Shown one piece after another: positions 7,944 through 16,222 of a stretch of 52,683 nucleotides of DNA. Made by a program: the position numbers and the translations under genes. The stretch lies in NCBI GenBank assembly GCA_023145615.1, contig JAGLDK010000032.1:1-52683 (forward strand), read 5' to 3'. The notes under the pieces were generated by a model. The model had not been told where the DNA came from. It ran no database searches and worked only from the letters and a program-made list of their open reading frames with translations. Source of the stretch: Ichthyobacteriaceae bacterium. GTDB taxonomy: Bacteria; Bacteroidota; Bacteroidia; Flavobacteriales; JADGDT01. Position 1 is the first letter of the stretch. The number at the start of each line of letters is the position of its first letter.

Positions 7944-8888
7944 ATGAAAGGACCTTTATTTTATGCTAAAGTATTGCTATTTGGTGAGTACGGAATTATA
8001 AAAGACTCAATGGGGTTGTCAATTCCGTATAATTTTTACAAGGGTACATTAAAACTGCCTGTTAAGGGTGTGCGTACTAAAAGTACTGAAAAAGATTCGA
8101 ATATTAGCTTAAATAAATATGCTCAATACATAAAAACTCTTACGTTAGATAAAAGTTTTGGTGTAGAATTTAACATAGATGCTTTACAAGCTGATGTTGA
8201 TTCGGGTGCGCATTTCGATTCTAGTATTCCTCAAGGTTACGGAGTAGGTAGTTCGGGGGCTTTGGTGGCCGCTATTTACGATAGGTATGCTAATAATAAA
8301 CTATCGGCAGATTCGTATATTAACAAAGAAAAAATCAACAAACTAAAATCAATATTTGGCGTTATGGAATCATATTTTCATGGCACAAGTTCGGGTATCG
8401 ATCCTTTAATTTGTTATTTAAATATTCCAATTTTAATTAAGTCGAAAAATGATGTTGATGTAGTTGGTATTCCGAAAGAAGTAAGCGGAAAAGGAGCTGT
8501 GTTTTTAATTGATTCTGGAACTCCGGGAGAAACTGAGCCAATGGTTAATGTGTTTATGGAAAAATGCAAAAACGAAGGTTTCAGAAATATGCTTAAACAT
8601 CAGTTTGTAAAGTATAACGATTCTTGTATTCAATCTTTTGTAAAGGGAGAATTTAATACCTTATTTAAGGATTTAAAAAGTTTATCAACTTTAGTGTTAG
8701 ATAATTTTAAACCTATGATTCCTACTAACTTTCATGCATTATGGAAAAACGGAATTGAAACTGATGATTATTATATGAAACTTTGCGGATCGGGCGGAGG
8801 TGGATACATACTTGGATTTGCCGAAGATTTTGAAAAAGCAAAAGAATCATTAAAAGGTCAGAAACTAGAGGTTATATATAGATTTTAA
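7944..8888 (+). CDS. Mevalonate kinase-like GHMP kinase
   Basis: 314-residue GHMP kinase. The N-terminus KVLLFGEYGIIKDSMGLSIP is the substrate-binding start typical of mevalonate kinases. The ATP loop is IPQGYGVGSSGALVAAIYD near residues 91-109, and SSGIDPLICY near 152 holds the catalytic-base Asp region. The C-terminal motif KLCGSGGGGYILGF (about 279-292) is the GHMP motif 3. Position next to mvaD supports mevalonate kinase (mevalonate to mevalonate 5-phosphate). It could alternatively act on phosphomevalonate, since no second kinase is present in the cluster. ATG 7944 directly precedes the conserved strand. Confidence is high for the family and moderate for the exact substrate. Confidence 0.82.
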   Translation: MKGPLFYAKVLLFGEYGIIKDSMGLSIPYNFYKGTLKLPVKGVRTKSTEKDSNISLNKYAQYIKTLTLDKSFGVEFNIDALQADVDSGAHFDSSIPQGYGVGSSGALVAAIYDRYANNKLSADSYINKEKINKLKSIFGVMESYFHGTSSGIDPLICYLNIPILIKSKNDVDVVGIPKEVSGKGAVFLIDSGTPGETEPMVNVFMEKCKNEGFRNMLKHQFVKYNDSCIQSFVKGEFNTLFKDLKSLSTLVLDNFKPMIPTNFHALWKNGIETDDYYMKLCGSGGGGYILGFAEDFEKAKESLKGQKLEVIYRF

Positions 8889-9111
8889 TTAATTGTAAGT
8901 GTCAAATTTAGTTGTTTGTAATTAGTCTGTTATTTACTAATTTGTTTTTACTTTATAAGTACTAAAATTAGTTGAGTAACTTATGTTGTTTTTGCTTTAA
9001 GATGTAAAACTAATAGCTTAGAATTAAATAATCAACATCCATTTTACTAACACTTTCCGAAAAACCCTAAATATTATCTCGAACAACACAATTAAATATG
9101 GCTTAAAAAAA

Positions 9112-9957
9112 ATGATTGGTCTTTTATCGGTGGTAAGAGGTTATAATATTTTGGTTATTATTATTGCGCAATATCTAGCGTCTATTTATATTTTATCGGA
9201 TGATGTTTGTGTGGTAAGTGTACTTTTAAATAAACAATTATTTTATTTAGTTTTTAGTACATCTTTACTTATTGCTTCGGGGTATATTATTAATGATTTT
9301 TACGATACAGAAAAGGATAAAATTAACAAACCTCAAAAAGTTATTATTACCGAATTTGTAAGTAAAAAATTTAAACTAACAATGTATTTAGTACTTAATA
9401 CCATTTCGGTATTGGTTAGTATATTTGTTTCGTGGCGTGCTTCATTATTTATGCTATTGTTTGCTTTTGCAATTTGGTTGTATTCTCATAAACTCAAACG
9501 TATTGCTATTATCGGAAATATTTCGGCATCGGCACTAGCTATTACTCCATTTTTTGCTGTATTTCTTTACTATAAAAATATTTCAGAAGCCATTGTTTTA
9601 CATGCTATTTTTCTTTATTTATTAATTCTTGTCCGTGAGCTTTTAAAAGACTTGGTTAATTACGAAGGCGATTTAATTTATGGTTATCAAACCTTGCCTG
9701 TGCGTTTTAGTTTGATAGTTGCAAAATATATAGTTTCGTTTTTAATAGTTATATCATCGTTAGTTGGTTATGTTTTATCTCAACTTCCAGAAGTTGGAGC
9801 AATGTTTGGGTATTTTTATTTTAGTATTGTAGTGCTTGTGGTTTCGGGGGTTCTAGTGCATTTTTTCAGAACAAAAAAATGGTATCTTTTTCAGTATAAT
9901 GTAATTAAGGTGTTAATATTGTTTGGTGTTTTCTTTATTGCTTTGGTTTCTTATTAA
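9112..9957 (+). CDS. UbiA-family prenyltransferase
   Basis: 281-residue integral membrane protein with about eight or nine hydrophobic segments. The two Asp-rich prenyl-diphosphate-binding motifs are present: NDFYDTEKDKINKP (residues 61-74) and RELLKDLVNYEGDL near 177. UbiA enzymes transfer an isoprenyl chain to an acceptor in the membrane. Members from Bacteroidota that sit beside mevalonate genes are usually annotated as geranylgeranylglycerol-phosphate geranylgeranyltransferases; a quinone or other acceptor is equally possible from sequence. The context (mvaD and mevalonate kinase upstream) says it uses the isoprenoids made by its neighbours. It starts 223 bases after the kinase gene. Confidence 0.85.
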   Translation: MIGLLSVVRGYNILVIIIAQYLASIYILSDDVCVVSVLLNKQLFYLVFSTSLLIASGYIINDFYDTEKDKINKPQKVIITEFVSKKFKLTMYLVLNTISVLVSIFVSWRASLFMLLFAFAIWLYSHKLKRIAIIGNISASALAITPFFAVFLYYKNISEAIVLHAIFLYLLILVRELLKDLVNYEGDLIYGYQTLPVRFSLIVAKYIVSFLIVISSLVGYVLSQLPEVGAMFGYFYFSIVVLVVSGVLVHFFRTKKWYLFQYNVIKVLILFGVFFIALVSY

Positions 9958-10106
9958 ATTTTTTTAATGACTTTTCTGCTTTTTTTCGAGTTTACATTCC
10001 TGTAATACTTCTTTTATTTGGTGTTGATTTTATAAAATTTACACAACATATTAGTTAATATGTTGTTGTATAGTTTGTTAGTTTGCAATTTTATTTAAAA
10101 TATTGA

Positions 10107-10137
10107 TTGCCAGTTAATTATAAAAGCTTTACTTTTG
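10107..10137 (+). promoter_or_regulatory. Promoter of the pseudouridine synthase gene
   Basis: TTG at 10107-10109 and TACTTTTG at 10130-10137, separated by 20 bases, form a near-ideal Bacteroidota promoter. The same TTG could be mistaken for a start codon in frame with the gene. The promoter shows that translation must begin downstream, at ATG 10161, after a leader of about 20 bases. Confidence 0.75.
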
Positions 10138-10160
10138 CAAAAAATTACATAGATATATAT

Positions 10161-11147
10161 ATGGCAGAAAGAAATCGTCCTTCATCTGGGAAGAGGGAAG
10201 GAAAATCAAGAGCTTCGAATACCGATAATAAAAAAGGGCTTCGATCGGGTCGTCATCAAAATGCTGATAACAGACGTCGTGATAGAGAATTAAGTTCAGA
10301 GAATTTTAGTAAGAAAAGAACTGAAGGTTCCGAAGAAGATAAACCGAGTGGTGAATTTCATAAGAAAAAAACTCGTCCTGATTTTAGAAAGAAGAAAAAG
10401 GTAGAATCTCAAGCTAATGTTGAAAAACGTGTTGAAAAGGAAGGTATCCGTTTAAACAAGTTTATTGCAAATGCTGGTATTTGTTCTCGGCGTGATGCCG
10501 ACAAGCACATTGTTGCTGGGTCAGTTACCGTAAATGGTAAAGTAGTTGATTCGATGGGTTATAGAGTAATGCCTAATGAAGAGGTTAAGTTTGACGGTAC
10601 AACTATACAATCTGAAAAGAAAGTATATTTGGTATTAAACAAGCCTAAGAATTTCATTACTACTATAGATGATACTCACGGTAGAAGAACTGTAATGGAT
10701 CTTTTGGGTGGAGTAGGAAAAGAAAGAATTTATCCTGTTGGTAGATTAGACAGAAACACTACTGGTGTTTTAATGTTTACTAACGATGGTGAGATGACAA
10801 AACGTTTAACTCACCCTCAGTATGGAGTAAAAAAGATGTATCATGTTTCGCTTGATAGCAAGTTGACACAGGCAGATCTTGAAAAAATTCTGGAAGGTGT
10901 ACATCTTGATGATGGTACTGTTTTTGTAGATAGTTTATCGTACGTAAACAATGCACCAAAAAATGAGATTGGAATAGAAATTCACTCTGGTAAAAACCGT
11001 GTAGTGCGTCGTATCTTCGAATCGTTTGGTTATGAAGTTACCAAGCTTGATAGAGTTACGTTTGCAAGTTTAACCAAGAAAAATATTGCTCGTGGACAAT
11101 GGCGTTTCCTTACTGAGGAAGAAGTTAATTTCATGAAGATGCTATAA
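10161..11147 (+). CDS. rluB: RluB/RsuA-family rRNA pseudouridine synthase
   Basis: 328-residue protein from ATG 10161. The first ~95 residues are a basic, low-complexity extension rich in Lys, Arg, Glu and Ser, common in Bacteroidota members and likely RNA-binding. An S4 domain follows (IRLNKFIANAGICSRRDADKHI, shown in part: NAGICSRRDAD). The catalytic domain has the family II motif GRLDRNTTGVLMFTNDG, with the catalytic Asp, and KNRVVRRIFESFGYEV near the end. The enzyme isomerises a uridine in 23S rRNA (or 16S if RsuA-like). An upstream promoter and a downstream terminator make it a single-gene unit. Confidence 0.9.
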   Translation: MAERNRPSSGKREGKSRASNTDNKKGLRSGRHQNADNRRRDRELSSENFSKKRTEGSEEDKPSGEFHKKKTRPDFRKKKKVESQANVEKRVEKEGIRLNKFIANAGICSRRDADKHIVAGSVTVNGKVVDSMGYRVMPNEEVKFDGTTIQSEKKVYLVLNKPKNFITTIDDTHGRRTVMDLLGGVGKERIYPVGRLDRNTTGVLMFTNDGEMTKRLTHPQYGVKKMYHVSLDSKLTQADLEKILEGVHLDDGTVFVDSLSYVNNAPKNEIGIEIHSGKNRVVRRIFESFGYEVTKLDRVTFASLTKKNIARGQWRFLTEEEVNFMKML

Positions 11148-11172
11148 TTTTATATTATTAGCAATAAATAAC

Positions 11173-11210
11173 AAAAATCTCCGTTTTTTTTAAACGGAGA
11201 TTTTTTTTTT
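11173..11210 (+). terminator. Terminator of the pseudouridine synthase gene
   Basis: A 14-bp stem (11173-11186 with 11192-11205) built on ATCTCCGTTT/AAACGGAGAT, closed by a T loop and followed by a T run to 11210. Confidence 0.9.
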
Positions 11211-11366
11211 GGTTAATGGTTTTTTGCAATGTAAGTGTTGTTGTTGCGGTATTGTTTTAGTTTTTTGAGGTGTAGCTTGTTTTTCATGAAAAAGTACTTG
11301 TAATGTAGTTTATGTGGATGTTGACTATTATGTAGCCTCTATCAGAACTAAAAAAAAATTAAGCAC

Positions 11367-11403
11367 AAAAAAAACCGTAACAAATAAATGTTACGGTTTT
11401 TTT
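11367..11403 (-). terminator. Terminator of the tRNA-Phe array
   Basis: Stem AAACCGTAAC/GTTACGGTTT flanked by A and T runs on both sides (11367-11381 with 11390-11403, loop AAATAAAT). For the minus-strand tRNA array it lies just after the last tRNA and provides the U run. It could work in both directions. Confidence 0.85.
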
Positions 11404-11412
11404 ATTGTAAAG

Positions 11413-11485
11413 TGGTGCCTCCAGGAATCGAACCAGGGACACATGGATTTTCAGTCCATTGCTCTACCAACTGAGCTAAGGCACC
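11413..11485 (-). tRNA. tRNA-Phe(GAA), copy 4 in transcription order
   Basis: 73-base cloverleaf on the minus strand: acceptor GGTGCCT/AGGCACC, D stem GCTC/GAGC, anticodon loop CTGAAAA giving anticodon GAA, variable loop GTGTC, T loop TTCGATT. CCA is not encoded. Identical to the three other copies. The T stem CCTGG/CCTGG has a T-T mismatch at its middle pair (51-63). Confidence 0.96.
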
Positions 11486-11504
11486 TTACATGTGAAAAAT
11501 TTTG

Positions 11505-11577
11505 TGGTGCCTCCAGGAATCGAACCAGGGACACATGGATTTTCAGTCCATTGCTCTACCAACTGAGCTAAGGCACC
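11505..11577 (-). tRNA. tRNA-Phe(GAA), copy 3
   Basis: Same 73-base sequence as the other copies, anticodon GAA, no encoded CCA. A 19-base AT-rich spacer separates it from the copy at 11413-11485. Confidence 0.96.
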
Positions 11578-11591
11578 ATAAAAAATAAAAG

Positions 11592-11664
11592 TGGTGCCTC
11601 CAGGAATCGAACCAGGGACACATGGATTTTCAGTCCATTGCTCTACCAACTGAGCTAAGGCACC
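11592..11664 (-). tRNA. tRNA-Phe(GAA), copy 2
   Basis: Same 73-base sequence, anticodon GAA, no encoded CCA. The spacer to the neighbouring copy at 11505-11577 is 14 bases and differs in sequence from the other spacers. Confidence 0.96.
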
Positions 11665-11699
11665 GTTATTTTTTATTGTAATAATGTTAAGAACTTAAG

Positions 11700-11772
11700 T
11701 GGTGCCTCCAGGAATCGAACCAGGGACACATGGATTTTCAGTCCATTGCTCTACCAACTGAGCTAAGGCACC
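11700..11772 (-). tRNA. tRNA-Phe(GAA), copy 1 (promoter-proximal)
   Basis: Same 73-base sequence, anticodon GAA, no encoded CCA. The promoter lies about 20 bases upstream on the minus strand. The spacer to copy 2 is 35 bases. Confidence 0.96.
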
Positions 11773-11790
11773 ATTTTGTCATTGCGGGTG

Positions 11791-11822
11791 CAAATATATG
11801 ATAATATTTTAAAGATATGCAA
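11791..11822 (-). promoter_or_regulatory. Promoter of the tRNA-Phe array
   Basis: On the minus strand TTG (11822-11820) and TATATTTG (11798-11791) are 21 bases apart and match the Bacteroidota -33/-7 pattern. The first tRNA begins about 18 bases downstream. Confidence 0.75.
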
Positions 11823-11907
11823 TGTTTTTAAAATAATCTGCAATTAAATATTTAAATAGCTGTTTATTAGAGTATAAAGTTTTGTATTTTTTGTTTGATT
11901 ATTGTTT

Positions 11908-11935
11908 TTGTAACGTTTTTACTTTTATATTTTTG
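11908..11935 (+). promoter_or_regulatory. Promoter of the coaX operon
   Basis: TTG at 11908-11910 (another at 11902-11904) and TATTTTTG at 11928-11935, spacer 17 (or 23). This places transcription start about 15 bases before the coaX ATG at 11957. Confidence 0.65.
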
Positions 11936-11956
11936 CTTTTCTAAAATGTGTTAAAG

Positions 11957-12685
11957 ATGAATTTGATTGTTGATGTTGGAAATACCAGAGTAAAGTTGGC
12001 GGTTTTTAATAATAATGAGTTGGTTGATAGTTGTGCTGTAAATTACAATGTGGTTATTGATGCAATTAAAAAATATCAGAATAAATATAAGATCAATAAA
12101 GCAATAGTATCAAATGTATCGGCAAAAATTGATGGGTTAGAGGAGTATTTAAAAAATAATTTTTCAACAATAATATTAAACTCCCAAACCAAGTTGCCTA
12201 TTAAAATAAATTATACTAACCCCGAAACTCTTGGAGTTGATAGGCGTGCTTTAGCTGTTGCTGGTAATCAACTTTATCCAAATGGTAATTGTTTGGTTAT
12301 TGATATGGGTACATGTATAACTTACGATTTTGTCACTTCCGATGGTGAGTATTTAGGAGGGGCAATTAGTCCGGGTATGAGGATGAGATTTAAGTCGATG
12401 CACGAATTTACGGAGTCGTTACCGTTGGTTGATGGGAATGTTCCGAAACGTTTTGTAGGAAAAAACACGCAAGAGTCGATAAATAACGGGGTTGTGTTGG
12501 GTATTTCGGCAGAGATTGATGGCTATATATCGGGCATACAGGCTGAAAAAGGTGATGTTTCGGTTTTGATTACAGGAGGAGATGCTAGTTTCTTTGAAAA
12601 AAGCTTAAAAAATAGCATATTTGCAGATTCTATACTGTTGCTGTATGGCTTGAATATAATATTACGTCATAATGAAGTAAGATGA
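11957..12685 (+). CDS. coaX: Type III pantothenate kinase
   Basis: 242-residue ASKHA-fold kinase that phosphorylates pantothenate in the first step of coenzyme A synthesis. The phosphate-binding start LIVDVGNTRVKLAVF is immediately after Met1, followed by GVDRRALAVAG near residue 95, VIDMGTCITYDF near 116 and LGGAISPGMRMR near 133, all diagnostic of the type III family. A GTG at 11948 would add three residues; ATG 11957 fits the motif spacing better. It heads a series of envelope genes; the next gene starts 43 bases later, an arrangement I associate with Bacteroidales genomes. Confidence 0.94.
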   Translation: MNLIVDVGNTRVKLAVFNNNELVDSCAVNYNVVIDAIKKYQNKYKINKAIVSNVSAKIDGLEEYLKNNFSTIILNSQTKLPIKINYTNPETLGVDRRALAVAGNQLYPNGNCLVIDMGTCITYDFVTSDGEYLGGAISPGMRMRFKSMHEFTESLPLVDGNVPKRFVGKNTQESINNGVVLGISAEIDGYISGIQAEKGDVSVLITGGDASFFEKSLKNSIFADSILLLYGLNIILRHNEVR

Positions 12686-12728
12686 TGAAGGAAGATGGCA
12701 ACTATTGAAATATGAAAAACAATAAACT

Positions 12729-14075
12729 ATGAATGTAAACTCTGTAAAAGTACTTTTGTTAATGCTGATGATTCCTGTTTTGGGAATTTCGCAGTCACTT
12801 TCAACCTCTCCGTATTCGGCATTTGGTTTGGGAGAACAAAAATATAACGGACCAGCTGAGTCGGTTAATATGGGAGGTTTAGGAAGTATTTATATGGATA
12901 ATATTCATGTAAACCCACAAAACCCTGCAACATATTCTTTCTTGTCTATTACCAATTTATCGGTTGGTGTTTATGGCGAGCAGGTTACTATGAAAACAGA
13001 TACCCAAACCGAACAAGGTAATCATTCTGGAATTAGCCATTTAGTTATGGGTATTCCGATGGGAAAATTTGGTGCGGCGTTTGGTATTATGCCAACTTCA
13101 TCAACCGGGTATGATATTACATCGGTTAAGTCGATTTTCGATTCTCAACTTGCTACTGACAGGTTTGATGGTAATTACGAAAGAATTAATCGTTACACTG
13201 GTTTTGGTGGAATGAATAGGTTTTTTGTAGGTACATCATACAGTCCGGTTAAAGGATTGTCGGTAGGAGTAAATGCAGGTTATAATTTCGGAAATTTAAG
13301 CCGTACTGTTAGTCAGCATGTGCCACCGGTTTTACTTATCGAAGAAGGTAAGCCTACAGAAATGTTATATGAAGGAAACCAGTTTCAGACTAAAGAGGAG
13401 GAAAGAATACAAATTTCGGCTTGGAATTTTGATACAGGTTTAATTTATAGAGGAGATTTTAAAGAAGATTTAAAATATACAGTTGGTTTAACTTATGGTT
13501 TTGGTGGAGATACCGAAATTAATTATACACACTACATGTACACTTTTGCATTAGATGGTTACGAAGGTGGAGTAGGAGCTAGAGATACTATTATTGGATC
13601 GGATTTTGAAACGGATAAATTAACATTACCTAAAAAAGGTAGTATTGGATTTAGTATCGGAAATTATTCGAAATGGATGATTGGTGTTGATTATAAATTT
13701 GCAGATCCTATTGATTTAGAATTCGGAACTGAGTTTGATGGTTTTAAAGCCGTTAAAAGTCAGAAGTATTCTTTGGGAGGTTATTTTACTCCAAAATACA
13801 ACTCGTTAATGAGTTATTGGGATAAGGTAACTTACCGTGCAGGTATTAAGTACAAAGAGATTGGTTTGAATATTTATGGTACTAACATAGTTGATTACAG
13901 TGTTAATTTCGGACTTGGATTGCCGGTGGGTAACGGAATGAGTAATATTAATATTGGCGGTAGTTACGGAGTTAGAGGAACTACTGATAATGGCTTAATG
14001 AAAGAAGATTATTTTAGTTTTGTACTGAATATGTCGTTAGGTGATAGATGGTTTAAGAAAGTTAAATATCAGTAA
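12729..14075 (+). CDS. Outer-membrane beta-barrel protein, unknown role
   Basis: 448 residues with an N-terminal signal peptide (hydrophobic residues 6-20, cleavage likely after GISQS). The mature start SPYSAFGLGEQKY and VNPQNPATYS are features of a Bacteroidota outer-membrane family resembling FadL/OmpP1-type barrels. The rest alternates Gly/aromatic-rich strands (such as YFSFVLNMSLGDRWFKKVKYQ at the end, quoted in part: FSFVLNMSLGDRW). Function is unknown; its place between coaX and the TPR-lptC genes suggests a part in outer-membrane biogenesis, which is inference. It is 43 bases after coaX and 63 before the TPR gene. Confidence 0.7.
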   Translation: MNVNSVKVLLLMLMIPVLGISQSLSTSPYSAFGLGEQKYNGPAESVNMGGLGSIYMDNIHVNPQNPATYSFLSITNLSVGVYGEQVTMKTDTQTEQGNHSGISHLVMGIPMGKFGAAFGIMPTSSTGYDITSVKSIFDSQLATDRFDGNYERINRYTGFGGMNRFFVGTSYSPVKGLSVGVNAGYNFGNLSRTVSQHVPPVLLIEEGKPTEMLYEGNQFQTKEEERIQISAWNFDTGLIYRGDFKEDLKYTVGLTYGFGGDTEINYTHYMYTFALDGYEGGVGARDTIIGSDFETDKLTLPKKGSIGFSIGNYSKWMIGVDYKFADPIDLEFGTEFDGFKAVKSQKYSLGGYFTPKYNSLMSYWDKVTYRAGIKYKEIGLNIYGTNIVDYSVNFGLGLPVGNGMSNINIGGSYGVRGTTDNGLMKEDYFSFVLNMSLGDRWFKKVKYQ

Positions 14076-14138
14076 AAAAAGTAAAATAGAAGTAACATCA
14101 ATAAAATAGAACACTAAAAAAGAAACAACAAATTAATT

Positions 14139-15530
14139 ATGAAAGCAAAAATTATTGGATTGGTATTATTTTTAGTTGGATTAGGGGCAAACTTAAATGC
14201 TCAGGATACTGCTTGTAAAAATGATCCTGTTATCAGAGAAAAATTATCTATTTATACGGAATATTATAAATCGAAAAATTACGAAGATGCATATACTAAC
14301 TGGAAAGAAGTTTATGAAGAATGTCCTAATGCAACAAAAAACCTTTACATACACGGACCTCGTTTAGTAACTAAGCAAATTAAAAAGGCTAAATCTCCTG
14401 AGGAGAAAGAAATTTTAGTTGGTCAGTTAGTTAAACTATACGACGATCGTATGGAGTATTATCCTTCTGCCAAGAAAAAAGGTTATGTTTTGGGTAAGAA
14501 AGGTGTTACTATGGTAAACTATAAATACGGAACTAGTAAAGAGGCTTTTGATGTTTTAGATGAGGCTTATAAAATTGATGGAGACAACCTTTCATCAACT
14601 TCACTAAACCGTTATTTTGTTTCTTCAGTAAGATTGTTTCAAGAGAAAGAGTTTACTGATGAGCAGGTTTTTGAGGTTTACGATAACGTAATGGTTTCAA
14701 TTGAAAACAGTTTAGATAAAGAAAACGATATTATTGCTAAGCTTGAACAAAAGAAAAATGAAGGTACTGAGTTGAGTAAAAAAGAAGCTAAAAAATTAAA
14801 AATAGCTAAAAACCACGTTGGTGCTTACGAAACTAACGCTGCTAGTTTAGAAAAAACTATTGGAAAAATTGCTACTTGCGATAGATTAGAAGCTTTATAC
14901 GGAGTTAAATTCGAAGAGAATAAAGACAATATTAAGTGGGTAAACGGTGGAGTTAAAATGATGAGCCGTAAAAAATGTTTCAGTAGTGATGTATTTTTTA
15001 AGTTGATAGATTCTAAATCGAAATTAGCTCCAGATGCTTCTTCATCTCGTGTTGCTGGTTTATTATCTTTATCAAACAAAAATTTTACTGAGGCAATTAA
15101 GTATTACGACGAGGCTATTGCTCTTGAATCTGATCCAAAGAAAAAATCGAAAGATTACTTAAACGGTGCAAAAGCATTATTTAAAATTGGTAAAAAATCG
15201 AAGGCACGTACTTATGCTAGAGAAGCTATTAAATTGAATAAAAACTGGGGTGATCCTTATATTTTAATTGGAGATATGTATGCATCTAGTGCAAACTCAT
15301 GTGGTACAAACGGATTTGAAAAGAAAGCTGTATATTGGGCTGCACTTGACAAATATTCGAAAGCTCGTAGAGTAGATCCTAAAGCTGCAAGTACTGCATC
15401 AAAGAAGATTTCTCAGTGGGGTACTCAGGTTCCTAACAAAACTATGATATTTCAGTTTGGATATATTGGGAAGCCAACATACAAAATTGAATGTTGGATA
15501 CACGAAACTGTAAAAGTTCCTCAATCATAA
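14139..15530 (+). CDS. Periplasmic TPR-repeat protein
   Basis: 463 residues with a signal peptide (KIIGLVLFLVGLGANLNAQ, cleavage after Gln about 21). TPR-like helices occur at the N-terminal region (YTEYYKSKNYEDAYTNWKEVY) and again from about residue 300 (FTEAIKYYDEAIALESDPKKK, and KARTYAREAIKLNKNWGDPYI, each quoted only in part by nature of the repeat). Lys-rich coiled stretches lie between. Likely a scaffold in the periplasm. The stop codon shares its last A with the lptC start (TAATG), which indicates translational coupling with lptC and supports an envelope role. I know no established function for the family. Confidence 0.72.
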   Translation: MKAKIIGLVLFLVGLGANLNAQDTACKNDPVIREKLSIYTEYYKSKNYEDAYTNWKEVYEECPNATKNLYIHGPRLVTKQIKKAKSPEEKEILVGQLVKLYDDRMEYYPSAKKKGYVLGKKGVTMVNYKYGTSKEAFDVLDEAYKIDGDNLSSTSLNRYFVSSVRLFQEKEFTDEQVFEVYDNVMVSIENSLDKENDIIAKLEQKKNEGTELSKKEAKKLKIAKNHVGAYETNAASLEKTIGKIATCDRLEALYGVKFEENKDNIKWVNGGVKMMSRKKCFSSDVFFKLIDSKSKLAPDASSSRVAGLLSLSNKNFTEAIKYYDEAIALESDPKKKSKDYLNGAKALFKIGKKSKARTYAREAIKLNKNWGDPYILIGDMYASSANSCGTNGFEKKAVYWAALDKYSKARRVDPKAASTASKKISQWGTQVPNKTMIFQFGYIGKPTYKIECWIHETVKVPQS

Positions 15531-16111
15531 TGATGAGAATAAATAAAAGTAAAATATTATTGAAAAGCATTGCTGCCATTTTTATGGGAGCAATGCTTTT
15601 TTCGTGTGAAAATGATATGAAAAAGGTAAAGGAAATTACCAATACTGATATTAACACCGACAATAAAATTACTGAACTTAATATGGTTTATACCGATTCG
15701 GGTATTGTTAAATTAAGATTGTTAGCACCTATTGCAATAATTCACGAAGGAGAAGAAAAGCCTTTTAGAGAGTTTCCGGAAGGGTTAGAAGTGTTTTTTT
15801 ACAAAGACAGAGATACTGTGGTTGAAAATTACATTAAATCGGATTATGGAATTAGTTGGGGAAAAGAAAAACTTGCCGAACTAAAAGGAAATGTAATAGT
15901 TGTAAATACCGACGGAGATACTATTAAAACCGAACAAGCTTTTTGGGACTCGAAAAAAAAGATTATTTATTCTGATAAGCAGGTTCGTATTATTCAAGAA
16001 AATCAGGAAATTATAGGTAAAGATGGTTTCGAAGCCGATGAATCTTTTTCGTACTACACCATACTAAATTCTTCGGGAGATATAAATGTTGACAATGATG
16101 AAGGTAAATAA
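15530..16111 (+). CDS. lptC: LptC-like LPS export lipoprotein
   Basis: 193 residues from ATG 15530 (ATG 15533 is equally possible). The N-terminal hydrophobic segment ends in a lipobox, AMLFSC, so this is a lipoprotein and not a transmembrane protein as in E. coli. The body is an LptC/OstA-like beta-jellyroll: VYTDSGIVKLRLLAP, FPEGLEVFFY, ELKGNVIVVNTDGDTIKTE and DKQVRIIQENQEIIGKDGFEAD show the repeating strand pattern. LptC carries LPS from LptBFG across the periplasm to LptA/LptD. A longer frame upstream overlaps the TPR gene and lacks a signal peptide at its start, so I reject it. Confidence 0.82.
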   Translation: MMRINKSKILLKSIAAIFMGAMLFSCENDMKKVKEITNTDINTDNKITELNMVYTDSGIVKLRLLAPIAIIHEGEEKPFREFPEGLEVFFYKDRDTVVENYIKSDYGISWGKEKLAELKGNVIVVNTDGDTIKTEQAFWDSKKKIIYSDKQVRIIQENQEIIGKDGFEADESFSYYTILNSSGDINVDNDEGK

Positions 16112-16222
16112 GTAAAGGTTAATTAGCTAATACCTTAAAATCTCATTGTCTTAATTTTTTATTAATATAAAAAGTAGTGTCTGTTATTTAAACAAATATT
16201 GATATAATTGAATGCCTATATT

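Noticed and set aside
4216..7945. 15-base exact repeat AAATCTTTTTTAGAT at 4216 and 7931
   Set aside because: A match of this length is expected by chance in 52 kb of AT-rich DNA.
10107..10160. Upstream TTG start for the pseudouridine synthase
   Set aside because: The TTG is the -33 box of the promoter, and the -7 element lies inside the would-be coding sequence.
11314..11571. 85-codon plus-strand ORF
   Set aside because: It runs across two tRNA-Phe genes on the other strand; the repeated peptide comes from the tRNA copies.
11413..11772. CRISPR-like direct repeats
   Set aside because: The four 73-base repeats fold as complete tRNA-Phe cloverleaves. No other regularly spaced repeats were seen in the window.
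15491..15529. Longer lptC start overlapping the TPR gene
   Set aside because: It would put 13 polar residues before the lipoprotein signal; the TAATG junction gives a better start.
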